From: CAG-390 sp964384555
GTDB lineage: Bacteria > Bacillota > Clostridia > Oscillospirales > CAG-272
Reading direction: 5' to 3'
DNA: 64,000 nt
Assembly (NCBI GenBank): GCA_964384555.1
Contig: CAYLLA010000003.1
Location: forward strand, 11,205-75,204
Shown piece by piece: positions 16,342 through 24,654 of this stretch. A model generated the notes under the pieces. That model worked only from the letters and a program-made list of their open reading frames with translations. It was not told where the DNA came from and did not search any database. The stretch's first letter is position 1, and the number at the start of each line of letters is the position of its first letter. A program made the translations under genes and the position numbers.

Positions 16342-17157
16342 ATGTCATCACCCACAACTCCGATGCTTGAGCTTTGCGGCATCCATAAAACCTTTAACGC
16401 GGGCACGATAAACGAAAAAAAGGCCCTGCGTGGCGTTGATCTAACATTAAATAAAGGCGATTTTGTTACCGTGATCGGCGGTAACGGCGCAGGAAAGTCT
16501 ACCATCCTCAATTTGATAACAGGCGTTTTCCCCGCGGATCGCGGCAGTATAATAATAGACGGCGATAACGTTACCAAACTGCCGGAGCATAAGCGTGCAA
16601 AACTGCTGGGGCGTGTTTTTCAGGATCCCATGACAGGCACTGCTGCGGATATGCAGATCGAAGAGAACCTTGCCCTCGCTGCACGGCGCGGCAAAAGTCG
16701 CACTCTGCTGCCCGGCATAACAAAAAAGGAACGGGAAGAATTTCGCGAGCTTGTGCGCAGGCTCGGCCTTGGACTTGAGGACAGGTTGACCTCCAAAGTC
16801 GGTCTGCTTTCGGGAGGACAGCGCCAAGCGCTCACCCTTTTGATGGCAACGATGAACAGCCCCAAGATTCTTTTGCTGGACGAGCATACAGCCGCACTCG
16901 ACCCACAGACTGCATCCAAGGTATTGGGACTTACAGACGAGTTGGTACACGAGAGCAATATAACCACGCTTATGATAACGCATAACATGAAGGATGCGTT
17001 GAGACTCGGTAATCGTCTTATAATGATGTATGACGGAAAAATAATTTACGATATATCCGGAGAGGAGAAAGCGCACACCGACGTGAGCGACCTTTTGGAA
17101 CTGTTTGCAAGCGCCAGTAACGGTGAATTTGCAAACGATAGGATGCTGCTCTCCTAA
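16342..17157 (+). CDS. TrpZ-like ABC transporter ATP-binding protein
   Basis: A 271-residue ATPase subunit (COG1101 type) that powers the TrpXY-like importer. Visible: Walker A GGNGAGKST, Q-loop VFQDPMTG, signature LLSGGQRQALTLL, Walker B ILLLDEHTAALDP (with H after the catalytic E, usual in this subfamily) and H-loop MITHNM. The ATG at 16342 sits after AAAGGAGG, only two bases past the permease stop, showing translational coupling. A longer upstream frame overlaps the permease and is rejected. Confidence 0.94.
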   Translation: MSSPTTPMLELCGIHKTFNAGTINEKKALRGVDLTLNKGDFVTVIGGNGAGKSTILNLITGVFPADRGSIIIDGDNVTKLPEHKRAKLLGRVFQDPMTGTAADMQIEENLALAARRGKSRTLLPGITKKEREEFRELVRRLGLGLEDRLTSKVGLLSGGQRQALTLLMATMNSPKILLLDEHTAALDPQTASKVLGLTDELVHESNITTLMITHNMKDALRLGNRLIMMYDGKIIYDISGEEKAHTDVSDLLELFASASNGEFANDRMLLS

Positions 17158-17182
17158 CAGATATAAAATACACGACCACGCT

Positions 17183-17222
17183 AAAAACTGCGAGCCGCAC
17201 AATAGTGCGACCCGCAGTTTTT
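17183..17222. terminator. Bidirectional terminator
   Basis: AAAAACTGCG ... CGCAGTTTTT with an inner CGCAC/GTGCG stem, between the ABC operon (plus) and rsmA (minus). A-run and T-run flank the stem on both sides, so it can end both transcripts. Confidence 0.88.
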
Positions 17223-17232
17223 ATGTTTTAAG

Positions 17233-18114
17233 TCATACTTGCCATTTTGACTCTGCTATCAGTTTTGTTATCTCGTCGGCAAGGCGCACAAAATCCGCGG
17301 TAGACAGGCGCTCTCCGCGAACATCCGGAGCAAAGCCGGCGCTCACTACAGCCTCGGCCAGCTTGGCTTTTGTCAGCTCGCCAAACCCTGCCGCCAGGGC
17401 ATTGGGGAGAGTTTTACGCCTCTGACCAAAGGATGCGCGCAGTGTGCGGAAGAATACAGCCTCGTCAAGCGGTCGATATGGCTTTTTATCAAAGAGATCT
17501 ATCCTCACAACGGTGGAATCCACCTTTGGCGGCGGCAAAAACTTATCCGCCGTAACATCAAAAAGCTTGTGGACTACGCCAAAATAGCCAAGATACGCGG
17601 TAACCGAACCATACTCGGCGGTGCCGGGGGATGCTACAAGTCTGTCAGCCACCTCTGATTGTATCATTACGGTTATAGACTTAAAGGGCAGAGAACTGTC
17701 AAGCAGTGAGAGCAGTATCGGCGTTGTGATGTAATACGGGAGGTTAGCGCAGACCGATACGCGGCCGCGTTCAAAGGCAGGGGAGAGCAACTCAACAAGA
17801 TCCGTCTTCATTATGTCGCCGCACACAAGCTCAACATTATTCATGTCCTCAAGCACATATTCAAGCAGGGGTATCAGTCCGCGGTCTATCTCCACGGCAA
17901 CAACGTTTTTATATCGCAGGGCCAGCTCGCGGGTCAAGGCACCCGCGCCTGCACCTATCTCAAGAACAGTTTGCGGCTCGCCTGCGCCGCAGGATTCGGC
18001 TATCCGCTCCACCGCGCTGTGGTCGGTAAGAAAGTTTTGCCCCCACTCCTTACGAAAGGTCAAGCCAAAGGTCGCCATAAGCTCCTTAACATACCGAGCA
18101 TTGCACAGATCCAT
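17233..18114 (-). CDS. rsmA: 16S rRNA (adenine1518-N6/adenine1519-N6)-dimethyltransferase
   Basis: Dimethylates two adjacent adenines near the 3' end of 16S rRNA during small-subunit maturation. 293 residues. Motif I of the SAM fold is VLEIGAGAGALTREL, motif IV is NLPYYITTPIL, and the N-terminal KEWGQNFLTD segment is typical of KsgA/RsmA. The start is the ATG at 18114 with GGAG upstream; an earlier in-frame ATG has no site. It is transcribed alone, convergent with the ABC operon. Confidence 0.95.
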   Translation of the reverse strand: MDLCNARYVKELMATFGLTFRKEWGQNFLTDHSAVERIAESCGAGEPQTVLEIGAGAGALTRELALRYKNVVAVEIDRGLIPLLEYVLEDMNNVELVCGDIMKTDLVELLSPAFERGRVSVCANLPYYITTPILLSLLDSSLPFKSITVMIQSEVADRLVASPGTAEYGSVTAYLGYFGVVHKLFDVTADKFLPPPKVDSTVVRIDLFDKKPYRPLDEAVFFRTLRASFGQRRKTLPNALAAGFGELTKAKLAEAVVSAGFAPDVRGERLSTADFVRLADEITKLIAESKWQV

Positions 18115-18332
18115 ATCAAATCTCCATTCCGTCGCCGGCGGCGACACGTTTGCGGTGCTTACGCGCAGGGTAACGCCTTCTTTCGTTTCATGCGTTATGC
18201 GCCGCGCTTGAATACTATAATTTTACCACATATCCGATAAAAAATCAAGTATCGAGCATCACTTTGATGGATACGTACAAATAATACGCCTCTGTCGAAA
18301 AAATATCGGCTATTATTTTTTTGAAAAAGATA

Positions 18333-18361
18333 TTGCAAAACGCTCGCTTTTGGTGTATAAT
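18333..18361 (+). promoter_or_regulatory. Promoter of the ion-transporter-superfamily gene
   Basis: TTGCAA at 18333-18338, 17-base spacer, TATAAT at 18356-18361, about 60 bases before the ATG at 18425. The 310-base gap 18115-18424 otherwise holds only AT-rich sequence upstream of rsmA; nothing else was seen in it. Confidence 0.75.
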
Positions 18362-18424
18362 AGCGCGGTATTCGGGGCATCCGCTCTCAACTGTAACGCA
18401 AAAACAAAAGGGAGACTGTATTTT

Positions 18425-19576
18425 ATGGTCACACATGTAAAACGCACGCCAAGCACTACCGCTCGGATATTTGACCGCGTGGGTGCGTTTATCAAAAACA
18501 ACACTGTTCTTTTTATAGCCGCATGCGCGGCACTGATGACATCGTTTATCATCCCGCCGGATGCCGCGTATCTCGATTATTTCGACCTCAAAACGCTCAC
18601 CTGCCTTTTTTGCACATTGGCTGTGATCTGCGCACTCAAGGATATTAATTTCTTTACCATCATAGCACAAAAGATAATAGCCCTCACCGGGGACATAAGG
18701 CGCGCAATAATAGCTATCGTCACCATAACCTTTGTGGGATCTATGCTTATAGCCAACGATATGGCACTGCTGACATTTTTGCCGCTCGGGTATTATGTTT
18801 TAAGATCCTCAGGACAGCAAAAGTACATGATATTTACATTCGTAATGCAAAATATCGGTGCAAACCTCGGTGGTATGCTTACGCCTTTCGGCAACCCGCA
18901 AAACCTTTATCTCTATAATAAATTCAACATCCCAAGCGGGGAATTTATGCGGATAATGGCCATCCCCTTTGCATCCGCCATAGCCCTGATACTGCTTTGC
19001 TGTTTTGCTTTCGTGCGCCGAGAAAAGATAACCGTCAGCGATGACGCAAAAAAACTCCCGGCGGCAAGAACCGTGATCTATCTTTTGCTGTTTGCGCTGT
19101 CAATAGTGATAGTTTTCCGCGTTATCCCTTATTATATAGGCCTTATAGTGATCCCCGCAGTACTGCTGTTTATGGACAAACGCGCTCTTGCCCACGTTGA
19201 TTACGGTCTGCTTTTGACCTTTGTTTGCTTTTTTATCTTTTCCGGCAATATGTCAAGAATAGATGCGGTAAATGTGTTCCTTTCCTCGCTCTTGGAGAAA
19301 AACACTCTGCTCGTCAGCGCGTTCTCCTGCCAAGTGATAAGCAACGTACCAACGGCCATATTGCTCTCCGGCTTCACGGATAATTACCGTGCACTGCTTT
19401 ACGGCGTAAATATCGGCGGCACGGGAACTCTCATCGCCTCGCTCGCAAGCCTTATTACCTTCCGCCAGTACAGCGAGCTTAATCCCGGCGGCGGCCGCAG
19501 ATATCTTTTGTGGTTTACCGGATTTAACGTGGCATTTCTCATTATCATGCTCGTTATCTGCACATTTCTTTTATAA
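18425..19576 (+). CDS. SLC13/ArsB-like (ion transporter superfamily) permease
   Basis: A 383-residue polytopic membrane protein with about ten hydrophobic helices. The segment QNIGANLGGMLTPFGNPQN is the hallmark loop of the CitMHS/SLC13/ArsB ion-transporter superfamily, and a second such loop (SNVPTAILLSGF) follows in the C-terminal half, as expected for the inverted repeat. Substrate is not clear: anion/dicarboxylate or cation/proton exchange are both possible. The ATG at 18425 follows GGGAGA; the longer frame covers the promoter. It is a single-gene unit ending in a terminator. Confidence 0.82.
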   Translation: MVTHVKRTPSTTARIFDRVGAFIKNNTVLFIAACAALMTSFIIPPDAAYLDYFDLKTLTCLFCTLAVICALKDINFFTIIAQKIIALTGDIRRAIIAIVTITFVGSMLIANDMALLTFLPLGYYVLRSSGQQKYMIFTFVMQNIGANLGGMLTPFGNPQNLYLYNKFNIPSGEFMRIMAIPFASAIALILLCCFAFVRREKITVSDDAKKLPAARTVIYLLLFALSIVIVFRVIPYYIGLIVIPAVLLFMDKRALAHVDYGLLLTFVCFFIFSGNMSRIDAVNVFLSSLLEKNTLLVSAFSCQVISNVPTAILLSGFTDNYRALLYGVNIGGTGTLIASLASLITFRQYSELNPGGGRRYLLWFTGFNVAFLIIMLVICTFLL

Positions 19577-19585
19577 AATACTCAC

Positions 19586-19620
19586 AAAAATGATTCCCGC
19601 GCACTGTGGGGATCATTTTT
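19586..19620 (+). terminator. Terminator after the SLC13/ArsB-like gene
   Basis: AAAAATGATTCCC and GGGGATCATTTTT form a 13-pair stem with one G-T pair, ending in a T-run, ten bases after the stop codon. Confidence 0.85.
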
Positions 19621-19624
19621 CGTC

Positions 19625-19682
19625 TTGACAAATACCCCGCATGGGTATATAATATAGGTGCTACAATACCCATACCGGGTAT
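19625..19682 (+). promoter_or_regulatory. Copper-responsive promoter with two CsoR operators
   Basis: TTGACA (19625-19630), 17-base spacer, TATAAT (19648-19653). The spacer is filled by the palindrome ATACCC-N5-GGGTAT (19632-19648), and a second copy (19666-19682) lies just downstream of the expected start site. These match the known CsoR-box pattern of Bacillus, so repression by the CsoR encoded next is strongly suggested. Confidence 0.9.
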
Positions 19683-19699
19683 ATTACGGAGGTAGACAA

Positions 19700-20008
19700 A
19701 TGCCAAACAAAAAGCAATGCTGTTGCTCACAGCGCAAAAAGGAGCGTACACCCGAAGAATACAAAAAGCTCATAAACAGGCTTAACCGAATAGAGGGGCA
19801 GATACGCGGCATCCGCGGAATGGTGGAGAATGGCGCCTACTGCCCGGACATACTTGTACAATCAGCGGCAGTAAACGCTGCGGTGAACTCGTTTAACCGC
19901 GAGCTACTCTCAAGCCACATAAGGACCTGTGTAGCAAACGACATCCGCGACGGCAACGACGAAGTTATCGACGAGCTGCTTGGTACACTGCAAAAATTAA
20001 TGAGATAA
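19700..20008 (+). CDS. csoR: CsoR-type copper-sensing repressor
   Basis: A 102-residue all-helical metalloregulator of the CsoR/RcnR family. The copper-binding triad is intact: Cys48 (AYCPD), His73 and Cys77 (SSHIRTC). The family motif INRLNRIEGQIRGIRGMV is at residues 25-42. An unusual CCC run lies at residues 7-9. When copper binds, the repressor leaves DNA. It is the first gene of the csoR-copA operon and is preceded by ACGGAGG. Two operator palindromes in its own promoter indicate autoregulation. Confidence 0.95.
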   Translation: MPNKKQCCCSQRKKERTPEEYKKLINRLNRIEGQIRGIRGMVENGAYCPDILVQSAAVNAAVNSFNRELLSSHIRTCVANDIRDGNDEVIDELLGTLQKLMR

Positions 20009-20084
20009 TAATGCATAAAGCTTTATTTGAGCATAATAAAAGCAAAAAATAGATCCGATCATAACAGAAAGAGGTCAAAGCATA

Positions 20085-22625
20085 ATGCAACGATACGATG
20101 TCAGCGGCATGAGCTGTGCCGCGTGCGCGGCAAGAGTTGAGCGTGCCGTGAATTCGGTCAGCGGGGTGAAATCCTGCGCCGTAAATCTGCTTACAAATTC
20201 AATGGGGGTTGAGGGCGATGCAGACCCGAGTGCCGTCATAGCGGCAGTGGTGTCCGCAGGATACGGCGCCGCTTTGAAGGACGGTATGCCCGCCGTCAGC
20301 CAAAACAGCAAAAATACAGGGGGAGAGGATGCACTGCGCGATACCGAAACGCCAAAGCTTTTGCACAGACTTATCATCTCCGCGGTCTTTTTGCTTGTAC
20401 TCATGTATTTTTCAATGGGATACATGATGTGGGGTTGGCCGTTGCCGTCATTTTTTAAAAACAATCACGTAGCCGTGGGGCTTGTACAGCTTTTGCTGGC
20501 GGCGATAATAATGGTAATAAATCAGCGCTTTTTTATAAGCGGATACAAAAGCCTGTTGTATCGCGCCCCAAACATGGACACCCTTGTAGCGCTTGGCTCC
20601 ACAGCGGCATTCATCTACAGCACCTACGCGCTCTTTGCAATGACAGGTGCAGTCTCCGCCGGTGACCACGAGGCCGCAATGAGCTATATGATGGATATGT
20701 ATTTTGAATCCGCCGCAATGATACTCACGCTCATCACCGTAGGCAAAACGCTCGAGGCACATTCAAAAGGCAAGACCACCAATGCACTGCGAAGCCTGAT
20801 GAAGCTTGCGCCGCAGACCGCCACACTGCTGCGTGACGGCGGCGAGGTCACGGTTCCGATCTCTGAGGTGAAGAGCGGCGATATATTCGTGGTGCGCGCC
20901 GGAGAGAGCATACCCACGGACGGAATAGTTATCGATGGCGAGAGCGCTGTAAACGAGTCGGCACTAACGGGCGAGAGCATTCCGGTAGACAAAGCCCCCG
21001 GCGACAGTGTTTCTGCGGCTACCATCAACGCCCAAGGCTTTTTGACCTGTCAAGCCACGAGAGTAGGCGAGGACACAACACTTTCACAGATAATAAGAAT
21101 GGTCAGCGATGCGGCCGCAACAAAAGCACCGATCGCCAAGATCGCGGATAAAGTATCCGGCGTTTTTGTGCCTATCGTAATGTCTATAGCTGCGCTGACC
21201 ACCATAGTGTGGTTGCTGTTGGGGCGCGAATTCGGATATTCGCTCGCTCGCAGCATTTCGGTCCTTGTTATCAGCTGCCCATGCGCACTTGGGCTTGCTA
21301 CACCCGTTGCCGTAATGGTAGGCAACGGACTGGGCGCCAAAAACGGCATTTTGTTCAAAACAGCGGCCGCGCTTGAGGAGACAGGACGTGTATCTATCGT
21401 TGCACTTGATAAAACAGGCACGATCACCGCAGGTGAGCCGATGGTGACAGATATGATCCCCGCCGATGGCTATGATGAACGGTCGCTCATGGCGCTTGCT
21501 GTCACGCTTGAGAAAAAAAGTGAGCATCCGCTTGCCGCCGCAGTATTAAAAAAGGCCGAGGAGCTTGGCATCTCGTCGGGCGAGGCGCGCGATTTTAGGG
21601 CGCTGCCCGGCAACGGTCTGACAGCAACTGTGGATGGCGGCAATGCCTTTGGCGGCAGTGCGCGTTACGCCGCAGAGCTTGTTGAGATCCCCGCCAACAT
21701 TCGCGAGCGCGAGGCGACACTGGCGGCGGCGGGGAAGACACCGCTCTATTTCGGCATCAACGGCAAGCTTGCGGGCGTTATCGCTGTCGCAGACGTTATA
21801 AAAGAGGACAGCCCCCGCGCCGTCCGTGAGCTTAGGGCAATGGGGGTTGAGGTTGTAATGCTGACAGGCGATAACGAGCGCACTGCAAAGGCCATAGGGG
21901 CCGAGGCGGGTGTTGACAGTGTTATAGCGGGCGTGCTCCCCGACGGCAAGGAGGAGGAGATACGCAAACTTCGGTCGCGCGGCAAGGTCGCAATGGTCGG
22001 CGACGGCATCAATGATGCACCCGCGCTAACACGAGCCGATATCGGCATAGCCATAGGTGCGGGAGCTGATGTTGCCATAGATGCGGCAGATGTTGTGCTT
22101 ATGAACAGTCGCCTCTCCGATGTTCCCGCCGCCATACGGCTCAGCCGTGCCGCACTGCGGAATATACACGAAAATCTGTTTTGGGCTTTCTTTTATAATG
22201 CTATCGGTATTCCGCTTGCTGCGGGTGTCTTAATACCGCTCGGCATCACGCTTGACCCGATGTTTGGCGCGGCAGCTATGAGCCTATCAAGCTTTTGTGT
22301 GGTCTCAAATGCCCTGAGGCTGAATCTGTTTAATATTCACGATGCAAGGCATGATCATAAGCGCAGTCGCCGCAAAGCAGTCAATTCAACAGCCAATGAC
22401 GGAGCGGAGATCATCAAAACGCTACGTGTTGAGGGCATGATGTGCTCACACTGCGAGGGAACGGTAAAAGCCGCACTTGAAGCGCTGGAGGAAGTGGAGG
22501 CCGCCACGGCTGACCACGAGAGCGGACTGGTACGAGTCACGCTCTCTCCCGAGTGCCGAGTATCCGATCGCACCCTTAAACGTGCGGTAACAGCCAAGGG
22601 GTATAAGGTAAAAGGGATAGAATGA
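20085..22625 (+). CDS. copA: Copper-translocating P-type ATPase with metal-binding domains at both ends
   Basis: P1B-type ATPase of 846 residues that exports Cu(I) across the membrane. It has an N-terminal heavy-metal-associated domain (GMSCAAC, residues 8-14), transmembrane helices, the actuator loop with LTGES, the metal-site motif CPC in SCPCALGLATP, the phosphorylation motif DKTGTITAGEP, the SEHPLAAAV His-Pro motif and GDGINDAPAL. After the last helices a linker leads to a second heavy-metal-associated domain (GMMCSHCEG, about residue 784) that resembles CopZ. No separate copZ gene is present here, so the fused domain may replace it (inference). It is 77 bases after csoR in the same operon. 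Confidence 0.95.
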   Translation: MQRYDVSGMSCAACAARVERAVNSVSGVKSCAVNLLTNSMGVEGDADPSAVIAAVVSAGYGAALKDGMPAVSQNSKNTGGEDALRDTETPKLLHRLIISAVFLLVLMYFSMGYMMWGWPLPSFFKNNHVAVGLVQLLLAAIIMVINQRFFISGYKSLLYRAPNMDTLVALGSTAAFIYSTYALFAMTGAVSAGDHEAAMSYMMDMYFESAAMILTLITVGKTLEAHSKGKTTNALRSLMKLAPQTATLLRDGGEVTVPISEVKSGDIFVVRAGESIPTDGIVIDGESAVNESALTGESIPVDKAPGDSVSAATINAQGFLTCQATRVGEDTTLSQIIRMVSDAAATKAPIAKIADKVSGVFVPIVMSIAALTTIVWLLLGREFGYSLARSISVLVISCPCALGLATPVAVMVGNGLGAKNGILFKTAAALEETGRVSIVALDKTGTITAGEPMVTDMIPADGYDERSLMALAVTLEKKSEHPLAAAVLKKAEELGISSGEARDFRALPGNGLTATVDGGNAFGGSARYAAELVEIPANIREREATLAAAGKTPLYFGINGKLAGVIAVADVIKEDSPRAVRELRAMGVEVVMLTGDNERTAKAIGAEAGVDSVIAGVLPDGKEEEIRKLRSRGKVAMVGDGINDAPALTRADIGIAIGAGADVAIDAADVVLMNSRLSDVPAAIRLSRAALRNIHENLFWAFFYNAIGIPLAAGVLIPLGITLDPMFGAAAMSLSSFCVVSNALRLNLFNIHDARHDHKRSRRKAVNSTANDGAEIIKTLRVEGMMCSHCEGTVKAALEALEEVEAATADHESGLVRVTLSPECRVSDRTLKRAVTAKGYKVKGIE

Positions 22626-22643
22626 TACTGCCCGCTTACAAAT

Positions 22644-22687
22644 AATAAATCGCGCGGAGTCGGCACACCGACTCCGCGCGATTTATT
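22644..22687. terminator. Bidirectional terminator after copA
   Basis: A perfect 20-base stem (left arm 22644-22663, with core CGCGCGGAGTCGG) around a CACA loop, flanked by AT-rich sequence, placed between the convergent copA and TauE/SafE genes. Confidence 0.9.
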
Positions 22688-22711
22688 TATTGGATCTTTA
22701 GTATCGAGAAA

Positions 22712-23479
22712 TCAAAACAAATGCTCCACGGCCAGTATAACAACACCCAAGATCACAAGTATAGCGCCTGTTATGCGGTTTAGTGTTTTAGGAGCGGATC
22801 TGTTTGCTATCTGTGCCGCAAGCTGTGCAAAAAGCAGGGTACTGATAACGCAAACGATAAGTGCGGTGATATCGGGCATTCCGCCTATGGCGAAATGACT
22901 TACCGAGCCGGTAAACGCCGTAGCACTCATTATAAACACGCTCGTTCCCACTGCCGTTTTAAGTTCATATCCAAGCACGGAGGTAAGCACCAAAAGCATC
23001 ATCATGCCTCCGCCCGCGCCAACAAAACCGCAAATAAAGCCTACCAGCGCACCGCAAATTATCGATTTGACGGCTCTTTGGCGGGGTGTTGACTCACTAA
23101 GACTGCGTTTAGGCTCCATCACCGGCTTTACAATAAACTTTATACCAAGCAGAAGAGTCATAAAGACCGAAAAACTGCCCATTGTTGATTTTGGTACTAC
23201 GCTTGCAACATAACTTCCGACGGTCGTAAAGCAAAGCACCGATACCATCATTATAATGCCGTTTTTTATATCAAGATTTTTATTTTTGCCGTATGTCACA
23301 GCCGATGCCGCACTGGCAAGCACGTCACTTGCAAGTGCTATGCCGACCGCCATATAGGGGTCCATATCAAGAAAGGTCATCAGCATTGGGCTTATTACCG
23401 CCGCGGCACTCATGCCCGCAAAGCCGGTGCCAAGCCCCGCGCCTATACCCGCGATGATACATACGATTATTTTAAGCAT
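22712..23479 (-). CDS. TauE/SafE family membrane transporter
   Basis: A 255-residue membrane protein with about eight helices and the glycine-rich N-terminal repeat GIGAGLGTGFAGMSAAAVISP, repeated in the second half as GFICGFVGAGGGMMML. This is the TauE/SafE (DUF81) fold, whose members export or import sulfonates, sulfite or other organosulfur anions; the substrate here is not evident. It has AAGGAG upstream and follows a MarR regulator by 15 bases on the same strand, so the two form an operon probably controlled by that regulator. Confidence 0.88.
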   Translation of the reverse strand: MLKIIVCIIAGIGAGLGTGFAGMSAAAVISPMLMTFLDMDPYMAVGIALASDVLASAASAVTYGKNKNLDIKNGIIMMVSVLCFTTVGSYVASVVPKSTMGSFSVFMTLLLGIKFIVKPVMEPKRSLSESTPRQRAVKSIICGALVGFICGFVGAGGGMMMLLVLTSVLGYELKTAVGTSVFIMSATAFTGSVSHFAIGGMPDITALIVCVISTLLFAQLAAQIANRSAPKTLNRITGAILVILGVVILAVEHLF

Positions 23480-23494
23480 TCTTTTTTATTCTCC

Positions 23495-23944
23495 TTATTT
23501 GTTCGCTTCATTTGATTCAAAATCCAAGATGTTTCTCTCAAGCTTGCGGTGGATGCTGTCCAGCACCAAAAGCTCCTCGTCGCTTATACCGCGTCGCAAC
23601 ACGCCGGCAAATGATGCCTGCATGGCACGTCCCTCATCTATGAGCGGCTCCGCACACGGCGTTGGCACAAGCCTGTGTATCCTGCGGTCGTCCGCATCAT
23701 TTTGCCGCTCCATAAGCCCCGCACCTATCAGCGTTTCAACAGCTACGGATGCTATACCGCTCTTTATTCCGCGCACAGCGCATATATCCCGCGCGGTGTT
23801 GTATTCGGGATTGTTTGCGCAAAACATCAAAACGTCAAAGCAGGTCTGATTTATGCCATACCTGCGGCAGATAGGCTCGCAAAGTCCCGCATAAAAATTA
23901 GCAAGCTTTTTGCCCATCGATATCATAGCAATACCCGACATCAT
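23495..23944 (-). CDS. MarR family transcriptional regulator
   Basis: A 149-residue winged-helix protein. The DNA-binding part runs about residues 45-105, with the HTH TARDICAVRGIKSGIASVAVE and the wing QNDADDRRIHRLVPT, a clear MarR motif (D-x-R-x3-L). The start at 23944 has AAGGAG 12 bases upstream. It is the first gene of the operon with the TauE/SafE transporter and likely binds the TTCTAA/TTAGAA inverted repeat between its promoter and start codon. The effector is unknown. Confidence 0.9.
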   Translation of the reverse strand: MMSGIAMISMGKKLANFYAGLCEPICRRYGINQTCFDVLMFCANNPEYNTARDICAVRGIKSGIASVAVETLIGAGLMERQNDADDRRIHRLVPTPCAEPLIDEGRAMQASFAGVLRRGISDEELLVLDSIHRKLERNILDFESNEANK

Positions 23945-23966
23945 TTCATAACTCAGCTCCTTTTTG

Positions 23967-24017
23967 TTCTAATTTTAGAATATCTAATATTATATCACAT
24001 GTCGTTTATCTTGTCAA
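23967..24017 (-). promoter_or_regulatory. MarR operon promoter with probable operator
   Basis: On the minus strand TTGACA (24017-24012), 17-base spacer, TATAAT (23994-23989) with extended -10 TGTGATATAAT. The inverted repeat TTCTAA-TT-TTAGAA (23967-23980) lies about at +10 to +23, a good place for an autorepressor site. Confidence 0.8.
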
Positions 24018-24037
24018 GTATTTTGCTGTTTTGATAC

Positions 24038-24076
24038 AAAAAGACCGCCCGAACGTTTCCGTCCGAGCGGTCTTTT
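24038..24076 (-). terminator. Terminator after the DUF1854 gene
   Basis: AAAAGACCGC / GCGGTCTTTT stem with an imperfect inner part, 18 bases beyond the DUF1854 stop on the minus strand, ending in TTTTT. It also separates the operon from the MarR promoter. Confidence 0.85.
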
Positions 24077-24094
24077 AATTAAATAGTTAATATA

Positions 24095-24580
24095 TCAAAG
24101 AAAACTGGAGATCAATATCCAGCTCTTGCGGTCAAGTGCCGCAAGGCTTTCTATCTCGTATCTGTTATCGCTTGAATCGCGAATGATAACACGATCCTCC
24201 GGGTAGATCTTCATGTCGCTGTGACGGTTTCTGATGCGGAATTCCGCGCGACCGTGGTCGGTATCTACCTTCATGACGAGTGCGCCCGTCGAATCCGAGC
24301 ATTCATATATCTTTGTTATCTTCGGGATGAGATAATAATCATTAAAGCAAGCTTTGACCGCCGCCGCGGACTCGGGCGTGAGATCGTCATAACTGCGTAT
24401 CATGGCTATCTGCTTTTCATCCTTATCGATAAGAGATATGTAATGGTCGCGATCCGAAACAGGGAAGAGACGGCGCAGCTCGACTTCGTTATATTCGGTG
24501 CCGTCGCCAAGTTTCAGTGAAACATTAAATACATCGGTAAGACGTATCGTTGCCGTCTTATCAAGAAATGTCATTGCCAT
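24095..24580 (-). CDS. DUF1854 family protein
   Basis: A 161-residue soluble protein with beta-strand-rich pattern. Family-like segments are NEVELRRLFPVSDRDHYISL, then DYYLIPKITKIYE and WILISSF near the end. DUF1854 proteins are almost always encoded beside a particular ABC transporter, as here, and have been annotated as cyanophycin-metabolism-associated because of gene neighbourhoods in other bacteria; no cyanophycin gene is present in this window. The role is unknown. The start at 24580 has GGAG upstream. It is 74 bases after the transporter gene in the same operon. Confidence 0.85.
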   Translation of the reverse strand: MAMTFLDKTATIRLTDVFNVSLKLGDGTEYNEVELRRLFPVSDRDHYISLIDKDEKQIAMIRSYDDLTPESAAAVKACFNDYYLIPKITKIYECSDSTGALVMKVDTDHGRAEFRIRNRHSDMKIYPEDRVIIRDSSDNRYEIESLAALDRKSWILISSFL

Positions 24581-24654
24581 ATCAAACTCCATTCCGCCGC
24601 TGTGGGCGATGATGTGATCTAAACTTATAGGTTGCCGTCGTAGCCGTATCTGTA

